Positions 32,534 to 37,881 of a stretch of 37,881 bases of DNA are shown here, in pieces. The stretch comes from a virus: positions 1 to 37,881 of IMG/VR virus record IMGVR_UViG_3300044949_001070; one strand, written 5' to 3'. Under the pieces are notes generated by a model, which did no database searches, had not been told where the DNA came from, and saw only the letters and a list, made by a program, of their open reading frames with translations. The number at the start of each line of letters is the position of its first letter. Within the stretch, counting starts at the first letter, position 1. Made by a program: the position numbers and the translations under genes.

Positions 32534-32542
32534 TGCTATACT
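32534..32542 (+). promoter_or_regulatory. Extended -10 TGC-TATACT, leaderless start
   Basis: TATACT (32537-32542) is followed by six bases and ATG 32549; no ribosome site can fit. Confidence 0.5.
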
Positions 32543-32548
32543 TATATT

Positions 32549-32692
32549 ATGAACACATATAAAGTTAAATTAGATGTTGAAATAGAGGTAGAAGCCTTTA
32601 ACCAGGAGGATGCGTCTGAATATGTGCATGATATATTTAATTTAGATGATGAAATTAAAAAGGTTAGTATAGTAAAAATATCTCAAAAGTAG
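32549..32692 (+). CDS. 47-residue hypothetical protein, leaderless
   Basis: A short acidic protein: a strand with alternating residues (YKVKLDVEIEVEAF), then NQEDASEYVHDIFN, then a second strand (VSIVKI). This beta-alpha-beta pattern resembles small proteins common in actinophages. It begins six bases after a -10 box and ends just before the next promoter. It is supported by promoter placement and protein-like sequence. Confidence 0.6.
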   Translation: MNTYKVKLDVEIEVEAFNQEDASEYVHDIFNLDDEIKKVSIVKISQK

Positions 32693-32693
32693 A

Positions 32694-32743
32694 TTGACAT
32701 GGCCGTATGAATTACTGTATAATAATATAGTATCATGCGGCTA
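32694..32743 (+). promoter_or_regulatory. Strong promoter TTGACA-N18-TATAAT inside a long imperfect dyad
   Basis: TTGACA (32694-32699) and TATAAT (32718-32723). An imperfect inverted repeat of about 42 bp (32702-32743) spans spacer, -10 and start: GCCGTATGA with TCATGCGGC outside, TACTGTAT with ATATAGTA inside, wobble pairs and a 2-base bulge. The remaining stretch to 32796 holds no gene. Confidence 0.6.
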
Positions 32744-32796
32744 TATCAATTTATATCCACATTACACTCATCAGGCGGACATACTGATAGGAAAAA

Positions 32797-33027
32797 ATGC
32801 TTACTCTCACACCTTTAGGCGTAGACATATTTATAAATAGAGCCAAATCAAAAACACAAGATCCGTTTTGGGATAACTACAATTTAGTCATATGGAATAA
32901 AAATTCATCTGGTTACTCTGATAAAAAAGGAATGTTTAGAAAAGAGTGGGGACTGGCAGAAATAATTCCTGTCAACGAAGATGGTTTATGGAAGCTGCCA
33001 AAGCGCTATGTCAAATATTTTAAGTGA
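32797..33027 (+). CDS. Hypothetical protein upstream of whiB
   Basis: 76 residues behind ATAGGAAAAA, first gene after the strong promoter at 32694. Aromatic-rich and basic (FWDNYNLVIWNKN, LWKLPKRYVKYF), without cysteine motifs or membrane segments. It overlaps the WhiB gene by 20 bases. It is unrecognised. Confidence 0.55.
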   Translation: MLTLTPLGVDIFINRAKSKTQDPFWDNYNLVIWNKNSSGYSDKKGMFRKEWGLAEIIPVNEDGLWKLPKRYVKYFK

Positions 33028-33319
33028 TTTAGGAGTAGATCAAGAAGATTTTGAATGGTGGCACCTAGGTTTATGCAGAGGAATGGACACAAATCTTTTT
33101 TACGATAAATATGAGTCAGATGTTAATGTAGCAAAAAATATAGATGAAGCTTGCCTGTCTTGCCCAGTCATAGCAATGTGTTATCAGTCTGGTGTTGAAA
33201 ATGAAGAGTACGGTGTGTGGGGTGGAGTTTATTTAAATGCGGGATCAATAAATAAATCACGTAATACTCACAAAGACCAAGAAACATGGAAGAGATTGAA
33301 AAAGAAAAATGTTTATTGA
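33008..33319 (+). CDS. WhiB-family transcriptional regulator
   Basis: 103 residues from ATG 33008 (alternative ATG 32981). Four cysteines, C23, C49-x2-C52-x5-C58, bind the [4Fe-4S] cluster, followed by the G69-V-W-G-G turn and a basic tail (RNTHKDQETWKRLKKK). WhiB proteins occur only in Actinobacteria and their phages; they bind sigma factor region 4 and alter host promoters. Phage versions such as TM4 WhiBTM4 inhibit host WhiB2. This is the main host clue in the window. Confidence 0.92.
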   Translation: MSNILSDLGVDQEDFEWWHLGLCRGMDTNLFYDKYESDVNVAKNIDEACLSCPVIAMCYQSGVENEEYGVWGGVYLNAGSINKSRNTHKDQETWKRLKKKNVY

Positions 33320-33626
33320 TAAAGACAAAAATCATTTTAAGCACGGAATAAATCAGTGGAACGGTGAGCCTAATAAGCCAGTATTTTACACAAAAGAAAT
33401 GGCTCAGAAGGTTAGAGAAATCAATAAGCCAGTTTTTGATTTATTGATGGACATAGTGATGTATCCTGATTTTCTAGCAATAAGACTTTATGAAGACAAT
33501 TTTTTACAGTATGAAGGTACTAAGAAAGAAATGGTTATTGATTATGTTAACAAGGTAAAGAAGTTAATAGAGTCATATGGAGTAAGATGCGAACTAGAGG
33601 GGTCACCAAGTGAAAGAGTACTATGA
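33309..33626 (+). CDS. Hypothetical protein
   Basis: 105 residues overlapping WhiB by 11 bases. A polar N-terminus is followed by helices (EMAQKVREINKPVFDLLMDIVMY) and a central FLAIRLYEDNFLQYEG. No motif is recognised. It is part of the WhiB transcript. Confidence 0.55.
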   Translation: MFIDKDKNHFKHGINQWNGEPNKPVFYTKEMAQKVREINKPVFDLLMDIVMYPDFLAIRLYEDNFLQYEGTKKEMVIDYVNKVKKLIESYGVRCELEGSPSERVL

Positions 33627-33807
33627 TAGGGTAGTTATAGCTTATATAAACCACGAGGGTGTTTTTGGTACAATAGATAAGCTAGGAGCATTTGCATCAA
33701 CTGTAAAATATAAAAAAGATGATGTGGAATACGAAGTAATACTAGAAAACGAAGATTTCGTTATAGTAGATGAAATAGTTTTTGAGCATGTTGAGGAAGA
33801 AAAGTAA
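33610..33807 (+). CDS. Hypothetical beta-rich protein, GTG start
   Basis: 65 residues. The GTG at 33610 follows AGAGGGG at good spacing and overlaps the upstream gene by 17 bases. Mostly beta strands (DVEYEVILENEDFVIVDEIVF) and acidic. The function is unknown. Confidence 0.55.
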   Translation: MKEYYDRVVIAYINHEGVFGTIDKLGAFASTVKYKKDDVEYEVILENEDFVIVDEIVFEHVEEEK

Positions 33808-34043
33808 TGGAAAAAATATTATGTTATTCATGTAATAAGAATAAAAATAAGCTAAACCTAAGAAGATCGACGCTTTTGCCAATAAATCTTTTAGTATGCG
33901 AGACATGCATAGCGTCTAGATTAGAGCCTAGATGGGTAGTAATTTTATCTGGAAGACAGATGGGTTCTGAATATGTAAGAGAATTTATAGTAAAAAAGAG
34001 ATATATTGGAAATGATATATCTGCGTCTGAATTACTAGTTTAA
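33807..34043 (+). CDS. Small zinc-ribbon protein
   Basis: 78 residues on a TAATG overlap. C6-x2-C9 and C31-x2-C34 form a zinc ribbon with a basic insert (RRSTLLP), followed by a basic C-terminal region. The form (LCYSCNKNKNKLNLRRS...LVCETC) is common in actinophages; nucleic-acid binding is likely. Confidence 0.65.
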   Translation: MEKILCYSCNKNKNKLNLRRSTLLPINLLVCETCIASRLEPRWVVILSGRQMGSEYVREFIVKKRYIGNDISASELLV

Positions 34044-34058
34044 TAATCATTTATACGG

Positions 34059-34064
34059 TATAAT
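34059..34064 (+). promoter_or_regulatory. -10 box TATAAT nine bases before ATG
   Basis: TATAAT is followed by nine bases and ATG 34074. The expected transcript would have zero to three leader bases. No ribosome site. Confidence 0.5.
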
Positions 34065-34073
34065 TATGTAATA

Positions 34074-34382
34074 ATGAAATTCGAATCTTATCAAATATTC
34101 ATAACTATCCTTGTTTCAATTTTAAGCGGATTTGGTACTGCCCTTTTTAGTTCTTTAAGAGAAAAGAAAAGGGAGGTTATACGTAAACAAGAAAAAATTC
34201 AAAATGACCTTAAATTAGAATTAAAAGATCTTGAAATTAAGCTATACCAATTAGAAAAAGATCTGCATGAATGGAAAGATAAGTATTACGAGGCTATTCA
34301 GGAATTAATTCAGGTTAAAGCAGAATTAGAAGAAACTTTAATTAAATTGTCTCATATTCAGATACATATAAATGAAGGCTAG
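34074..34382 (+). CDS. Membrane-anchored coiled-coil protein
   Basis: 102 residues: an N-terminal transmembrane helix at about 8-28 (FITILVSILSGFGTALFSSL), a basic stop-transfer (REKKREVIRKQEK), then a long acidic coiled coil. The layout recalls inner-membrane spanins or tail-anchored spacers, but an actinobacterial host may not need a spanin. It is probably leaderless. Confidence 0.6.
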   Translation: MKFESYQIFITILVSILSGFGTALFSSLREKKREVIRKQEKIQNDLKLELKDLEIKLYQLEKDLHEWKDKYYEAIQELIQVKAELEETLIKLSHIQIHINEG

Positions 34383-34397
34383 CACTACGAATTTATA

Positions 34398-34411
34398 AAT
34401 AGTATACTATT
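34398..34411 (+). promoter_or_regulatory. 14-bp perfect palindrome holding the -10 TATACT
   Basis: AATAGTATACTATT contains TATACT (34403-34408), six bases before ATG 34415. The transcript would be leaderless and its promoter directly overlaid by an operator-like palindrome. Confidence 0.5.
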
Positions 34412-34414
34412 ACT

Positions 34415-34969
34415 ATGACTTGTATTGTTGCTATAGCTCAAAATGGAACCGTATATATGGGCTCCGACCACGCCGCATCAGATGATAAAAGCGGATGGGT
34501 TATGTCTAGAAAAGAACCAAAGTGCTTTAAGGTTGGCCAGTATGGTATTGCTTTTACAGATAGCTTTAGGATGGGGCAGATCCTTCAGTACTCCTGGACG
34601 CCGCCAAAGTATACTCCAACAAAAACCAACTCAGGCTTAGATAAGTTTATGAGAACTAAGTTTATTGATTCCGTTAAGGTGGCATTTAAGGATCATGGTT
34701 TTGGAGATATTGGCGGAACAGATGAAGATACTGGCGGCATCTTTATAGTAGGACTAGAAGGAAGAATCTTTGTTGTAGATGAAGACTTTCATGTTGGCGA
34801 GAATGTAGTTAATTATATGGCTGAAGGCTCAGGCGGAATGTTTGCCCTAGGAGCACTGCATGCAACAAAGAATCAAAAGAATCCTAAAATGAGATTAAAG
34901 CTAGCTTTAGAGGCGGCATCAGAATTTTCAATGTCAGTAGCACCACCCTTTACATATATTCAGGTTTAG
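34415..34969 (+). CDS. Proteasome-beta/HslV-like Ntn hydrolase
   Basis: 184 residues. After Met removal, Thr2 becomes the N-terminal nucleophile (TCIVAIAQNGTVYMGSD); D18 (mature D17) and K36 (mature K35, near canonical K33) complete the usual set. AEGSGGMFALGALHAT matches the SGG-xx-A-xGA segment of HslV and proteasome beta chains, and ALEAASEF the following helix. These enzymes cleave peptide bonds in ring complexes. No propeptide is present and no HslU-like ATPase is nearby. It could form its own ring or mimic host proteasome subunits. Confidence 0.8.
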   Translation: MTCIVAIAQNGTVYMGSDHAASDDKSGWVMSRKEPKCFKVGQYGIAFTDSFRMGQILQYSWTPPKYTPTKTNSGLDKFMRTKFIDSVKVAFKDHGFGDIGGTDEDTGGIFIVGLEGRIFVVDEDFHVGENVVNYMAEGSGGMFALGALHATKNQKNPKMRLKLALEAASEFSMSVAPPFTYIQV

Positions 34970-34971
34970 AG

Positions 34972-34977
34972 TATAAT
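34972..34977 (+). promoter_or_regulatory. -10 box TATAAT seven bases before ATG
   Basis: TATAAT is followed by seven bases and ATG 34985. Leaderless by spacing. Confidence 0.5.
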
Positions 34978-34984
34978 TAATTGT

Positions 34985-35296
34985 ATGAAGATGCTAAATA
35001 GAATATCTATTCTAATACTGAGCTTAGTATCAGCATCTGCTGCTAAAAACTTTTTAGATAAATATGAAGTTTTGATATTTGATAAAGAAGATCTGGCACA
35101 AGAAGAAAAAGAGCCAACAGCATTAGATTTACGAGGTACTCCAACTCATACATGTGTATGTGGATCTAATATATGGTACGTTAAAACAGTTTTTGAAAAC
35201 TATGAGATAGCAACCTATTTCTTAGATATGTTATGTGCTTCATGCGGAAATATTGCAACAGCACCAACATTAGTTGATAGAGAGAATATGGAATAA
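34985..35296 (+). CDS. Zinc-ribbon protein with hydrophobic N-terminus
   Basis: 103 residues. The N-terminal hydrophobic stretch (ISILILSLVSASAA) may be a signal or anchor. A linker rich in Glu is followed by C57-x-C59 and C84-x2-C87, a zinc-ribbon pattern with a long beta insert (WYVKTVFENYEIATYFLDM). The function is unknown. Similar cysteine-paired proteins are frequent in actinophages. Confidence 0.6.
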   Translation: MKMLNRISILILSLVSASAAKNFLDKYEVLIFDKEDLAQEEKEPTALDLRGTPTHTCVCGSNIWYVKTVFENYEIATYFLDMLCASCGNIATAPTLVDRENME

Positions 35297-35457
35297 TGAG
35301 AAAATCAGAAAGATTAAGACTTCTTGAGATGGAGCTTTTGCGTACACAATTTCAAATGGAATATGCACTTACAGCAATTGAAATGCTATTAAATCAAAAT
35401 CAGGTAACAGTTCCAGATATGGATGCTGGAAAGTGGTATAAAAAGAAGGTAGACTAG
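35296..35457 (+). CDS. 53-residue helical protein
   Basis: A small gene on a TAATG overlap. Charged amphipathic helices (SERLRLLEMELLRTQFQMEY, TAIEMLLNQNQ) end in the tail GKWYKKKVD. The pattern is that of a short coiled-coil or DNA/RNA-binding protein. The function is unknown. Confidence 0.6.
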   Translation: MRKSERLRLLEMELLRTQFQMEYALTAIEMLLNQNQVTVPDMDAGKWYKKKVD

Positions 35458-35461
35458 GGTA

Positions 35462-35490
35462 TTGACATACCAGTGGCATTTTAGTAGAAT
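35462..35490 (+). promoter_or_regulatory. Consensus promoter TTGACA-N17-TAGAAT, leaderless
   Basis: TTGACA (35462-35467), 17-bp spacing, TAGAAT (35485-35490), then six bases and ATG 35497. This is the best-defined example of a leaderless arrangement in the window, since both promoter boxes are present. Confidence 0.7.
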
Positions 35491-35496
35491 AAAGCC

Positions 35497-36426
35497 ATGA
35501 ACAAAAAACTAATAGCTGCACTAACAACATTAATAGTGCTTATCCCAACAGCATCACATGCTGCATTGAAGTCTTCTACGACTACCGTGCCAACTTTGGC
35601 AATCATAGACACAGCCCTTGATTCAACAATACCAGCTTTTCAGGGAAAAATTGCTCACGAAGTTTGTATCATTAAGTGGAAGTCTTGCCCTAATGGACAA
35701 GATTTTATGGAAGGCCCAGGATCCACATCTCTTCCAATGAATTTGCTTTCTAGCAGAAACTTTAACCATGGAACACAAATGGTTTCCGCTGCTCTAGAAG
35801 CAAATCCAAATATGCAAATAGTTTTTGTAAGAATTATTGGTAACAGCGTTTTTGGTCAAAGACAGTCTACTGGTCCAGCAGAAGTTTCAAAAGCTTTAGA
35901 ATGGGTTATTGCTAACAAAAGTAGATTTAATATCAAGGCGGTTGCTATGGCACAAGGACACCATAACTTGCTTGGCGGGAGCAATTATTGCCCAAACAAT
36001 GCCGATGTTACTCGATCAATTGCAAAGATGTCTGCTGAGGGAATAGCACCGTTCTTTGCATCTGGCAATAATGGAGATAAGGTTAGACTGGATTGGCCAG
36101 CTTGTGTTCCAAACGCAATATCGGTTGGTGCGGTTAGCAATATGGGTGAGATTGAATTTTATTCAAACAACGATAATGCACGACTTACATTTTTTGCCCC
36201 AGGCACATCGAAAATTATTTATCCAGGAGGCTCAAGTGGGTACGGTGTTGGAACATCTGTTTCAACACAAATCGCTGCGGCAAACTTCGTTGAGCTAACT
36301 CAATCAAAGCCTGGGCTTACGTATCAGCAATATCTATCTCTTATGACCTCAACCGCACTTCCAGTTAAAAGTAATGGAGCAACTGTGAATAAGCTTATAA
36401 ATATTAAGGCGGCTATCGGTGGATAA
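35497..36426 (+). CDS. Secreted subtilisin-like serine protease (S8)
   Basis: 309 residues. A signal peptide of about 22 residues (cleavage after SHA) precedes a subtilase domain with a complete catalytic set: D38 (LAIIDTALD), H91 (NFNHGTQM), oxyanion N191 (FFASGNNGD) and S254 (GVGTSVSTQIAAANF). There is no evident inhibitor-type propeptide; D38 comes 16 residues after the signal. It would cut proteins outside the membrane, perhaps surface proteins at lysis or to block superinfection. Four cysteines may form disulfides. It has a strong own promoter. Confidence 0.9.
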   Translation: MNKKLIAALTTLIVLIPTASHAALKSSTTTVPTLAIIDTALDSTIPAFQGKIAHEVCIIKWKSCPNGQDFMEGPGSTSLPMNLLSSRNFNHGTQMVSAALEANPNMQIVFVRIIGNSVFGQRQSTGPAEVSKALEWVIANKSRFNIKAVAMAQGHHNLLGGSNYCPNNADVTRSIAKMSAEGIAPFFASGNNGDKVRLDWPACVPNAISVGAVSNMGEIEFYSNNDNARLTFFAPGTSKIIYPGGSSGYGVGTSVSTQIAAANFVELTQSKPGLTYQQYLSLMTSTALPVKSNGATVNKLINIKAAIGG

Positions 36427-36625
36427 AAATACCGTACTAGAAGGAATAATTAAGGATATTGGTGAAGAGTTATATCAAAAATGGTATAATGGACTGGCAA
36501 TCGAAGATCGCACAGAAGAATCATCTAAAGCAATGGCCAAAAATGCTGGAGAGACAACATTTTGGGTTATTCAAACATTCATGAATAAATTCAATGAAGC
36601 AGCGGACCAACTAAAGGATACTTAA
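36419..36625 (+). CDS. Hypothetical helical protein, GTG start
   Basis: 68 residues starting at a GTG that overlaps the protease stop by 8 bases, behind AAGGCGG. All-helical and acidic (VLEGIIKDIGEELYQKWYNG, FWVIQTFMNKFNEAADQL). It overlaps the thioredoxin start by one base. It is unrecognised. Confidence 0.55.
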   Translation: MDKNTVLEGIIKDIGEELYQKWYNGLAIEDRTEESSKAMAKNAGETTFWVIQTFMNKFNEAADQLKDT

Positions 36626-36927
36626 TGAAAATAACTGATAGCAACTTTAATGAAACTATAAACTCTCACAAAGTTGTTTTGGTTGATTTTTGGGCTGAAT
36701 GGTGTGGTCCATGCAAAAAGTTGTCTCCAATTTTAGATGAAATATCATCTGAAAATAATTTATGGGTTGCAAAGCTAAATGTGGATGAAAATCCAATTAA
36801 GCCTGTAGAGTTCTCAGTAAGTTCAATACCCACTATGGTATTATTTGAAGACGGAAAACCAGTAAAAACTATCATTGGCGCAAAACCTAAGCACGTGCTT
36901 TTAGAGGAATTGTCCAAATGGATTTAG
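36625..36927 (+). CDS. Thioredoxin
   Basis: 100 residues with active site W26-C27-G-P-C30 and a cis-proline loop (SSIPTMVLF). It is a complete thioredoxin fold and close to the usual 105 residues. It would reduce disulfides, for example in ribonucleotide reductase. In T7 host thioredoxin is a polymerase processivity factor, but nothing here shows that. AAAGGA ribosome site. Confidence 0.93.
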   Translation: MKITDSNFNETINSHKVVLVDFWAEWCGPCKKLSPILDEISSENNLWVAKLNVDENPIKPVEFSVSSIPTMVLFEDGKPVKTIIGAKPKHVLLEELSKWI

Positions 36928-37088
36928 ACTTTGAAGCCTGGCTTCTTGTCGGACAAGAAAAAAAATGGATCTCAAATGTTTTTTGTGATACACATGAAGG
37001 TTCACCAATGACAGATGAAGAGGCAGACGAATGGGAGGCTGGATTTGATCCATGCAGCTTTCATGTAAAATTATTGGATCTAAACTAA
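36918..37088 (+). CDS. 56-residue hypothetical protein, possible zinc binder
   Basis: A small gene overlapping the thioredoxin end by 10 bases. Aromatic N-terminus (FEAWLLVGQEKKWIS), then C23-x2-H26-EGSPMTDEEADEWEAGFDP-C46-x2-H49. The C-x2-H/C-x2-H pairs could bind a metal. The THEGxPMTDEEA core resembles short actinophage proteins I recall without an assigned function. Confidence 0.6.
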   Translation: MDLDFEAWLLVGQEKKWISNVFCDTHEGSPMTDEEADEWEAGFDPCSFHVKLLDLN

Positions 37089-37135
37089 ATTTCTGTTCTC
37101 ATCAAGAGGCAGAGGAAATAAGGAGAATAAATTAA

Positions 37136-37881
37136 ATGAACTCATTTAAGAAAATCGCTCTAGCCATGGTTGCAGCCATGACTTTGGGCACAATGGTAGC
37201 AACACCTGCAAGTGCTAACACCATGTCAGTTGTAGCAACAACATGGAACGCATCACTTTCACCCGCAGCTTTTGGTACACCAGCAACCGCTGGAACAGCA
37301 CTAACAACTGCAATTGCACGTCCAGTACCTGCAGACAACACAATTGACAACACAGATGTTGTACAGTTGGTAGCAACAGTAGTTGCTGGAACAAATGTAA
37401 CAGCAACAGCAACTAATGCAACACTAGTTACTGCATTGCATTCATCTGCTGCACCAGTAGGAGCATCTTCAGGTTCTTCTACATTGACAGTTGCAACTGG
37501 TACAGGAACAACTGCAACATTTTATGTATACACAAAGACAACAGCAATTGGAACAGTTGTAATTACAAATGGTCCAGTAACATTAACATACTATGTACAA
37601 GGCACCGCTGGCTTGATCAATAACCTGTCAGTTTCTGCACCTGCAACAGGTGCTGCTGGAACAAAGCAGGACATTGTTGTAACAGCAACAGATGCATTTG
37701 GCAACAAGGTGTCTGGTAAGTCAATTACCGCAACAGTCTTTGCTGCAACAGCAGTTATGGATACAGCAACAGTAACAACTGGTGCAACACTAACAGACTT
37801 TGGAACAGCAACCTTCAAGGCAACTCTTCCAACAACAGGAACACGATCACTGATTACATTTGCTCCAACAACATCAACAGA
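37136..37881 (+). CDS. Secreted Ala/Thr-rich Ig-like protein (3' partial)
   Basis: At least 248 residues, open to the window end. A clear signal peptide (FKKIALAMVAAMTLGTMV, cleavage near PASA) precedes a low-complexity Ala/Thr/Val beta protein. The part QDIVVTATDAFGNKVSGKSI is an invasin/bacterial Ig-like (BIg) signature. An AAGGAG ribosome site lies 11 bases upstream. By family it is exported and surface exposed; it could be a phage-encoded cell-surface protein or a virion component made via Sec. Confidence 0.75.
   Translation, partial: MNSFKKIALAMVAAMTLGTMVATPASANTMSVVATTWNASLSPAAFGTPATAGTALTTAIARPVPADNTIDNTDVVQLVATVVAGTNVTATATNATLVTALHSSAAPVGASSGSSTLTVATGTGTTATFYVYTKTTAIGTVVITNGPVTLTYYVQGTAGLINNLSVSAPATGAAGTKQDIVVTATDAFGNKVSGKSITATVFAATAVMDTATVTTGATLTDFGTATFKATLPTTGTRSLITFAPTTST

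Noticed and set aside
36482-36490. TGGTATAAT inside the gene at 36419
   Set aside because: Encodes W-Y-N of a likely protein and is 135 bases from the next start; probably chance or a weak internal promoter at most.

Overview
The window is 37.9 kb of a tailed double-stranded DNA phage genome. It is AT-rich, every gene lies on the + strand, and genes are packed with ATGA and TAATG stop/start overlaps. A WhiB-type [Fe-S] regulator at 33008-33319 points to an actinobacterial host. The low G+C and many start codons placed 6-9 nt after a -10 box (likely leaderless mRNAs) also fit. A low-G+C aquatic actinobacterium is my inference, not something the sequence proves. No integrase, transposase, CRISPR array, capsid, portal or tape-measure gene is present, so the window is an internal part of a larger genome.

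Layout. (1) 1-3328: end of a tail or adhesion module, with a large repeat protein (fibronectin-III-like part plus InlB-type B-repeats) and five small accessory proteins. (2) 3331-18496: replication, recombination and nucleotide block: metallophosphoesterase, DnaB-like helicase, DnaG-like primase, gp32-like ssDNA-binding protein, tRNA-Leu(UAA), C-family DNA polymerase, MazG-like pyrophosphatase, RecA, two candidate Holliday-junction nucleases and a Cas4-like Fe-S exonuclease. Two tandem 2-oxoglutarate/Fe(II) oxygenases interrupt it. (3) 18493-27964: sugar and small-molecule genes wrapped around the terminase: GT32 glycosyltransferase, nucleotidyltransferase, NTP-pyrophosphatase-like protein, small terminase, a third oxygenase, large terminase, GT61 glycosyltransferase, NodU-type carbamoyltransferase, SGNH hydrolase, tRNA-Arg(UCU) and a short-chain dehydrogenase. 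(4) 28062-32530: CHAP endolysin, thermonuclease, Hsp20, an FmdB-like zinc ribbon, a secreted PA14 / Pro-Glu-Thr-repeat protein and two holin-like membrane proteins. (5) 32549-37881: small early-type genes, many leaderless: WhiB, proteasome-beta-like Ntn hydrolase, zinc ribbons, secreted subtilase, thioredoxin, and the start of a secreted Ala/Thr-rich Ig-like protein that runs off the window.

How it works together. The phage brings most of a replisome (helicase, primase, polymerase, SSB) plus RecA and resolvases, which suits recombination-driven replication. Its two tRNAs read UUA and AGA, codons expected to be common in so AT-rich a genome. The oxygenase, glycosyltransferase, nucleotidyltransferase, carbamoyltransferase and SGNH genes look like a glycan or small-molecule modification programme carried as accessory genes around the packaging genes. 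Its substrate (host surface, virion or DNA) cannot be read from sequence. It is the best candidate for an undescribed system, along with the cluster of leaderless genes encoding proteases and regulators at 32.5-36.4 kb.
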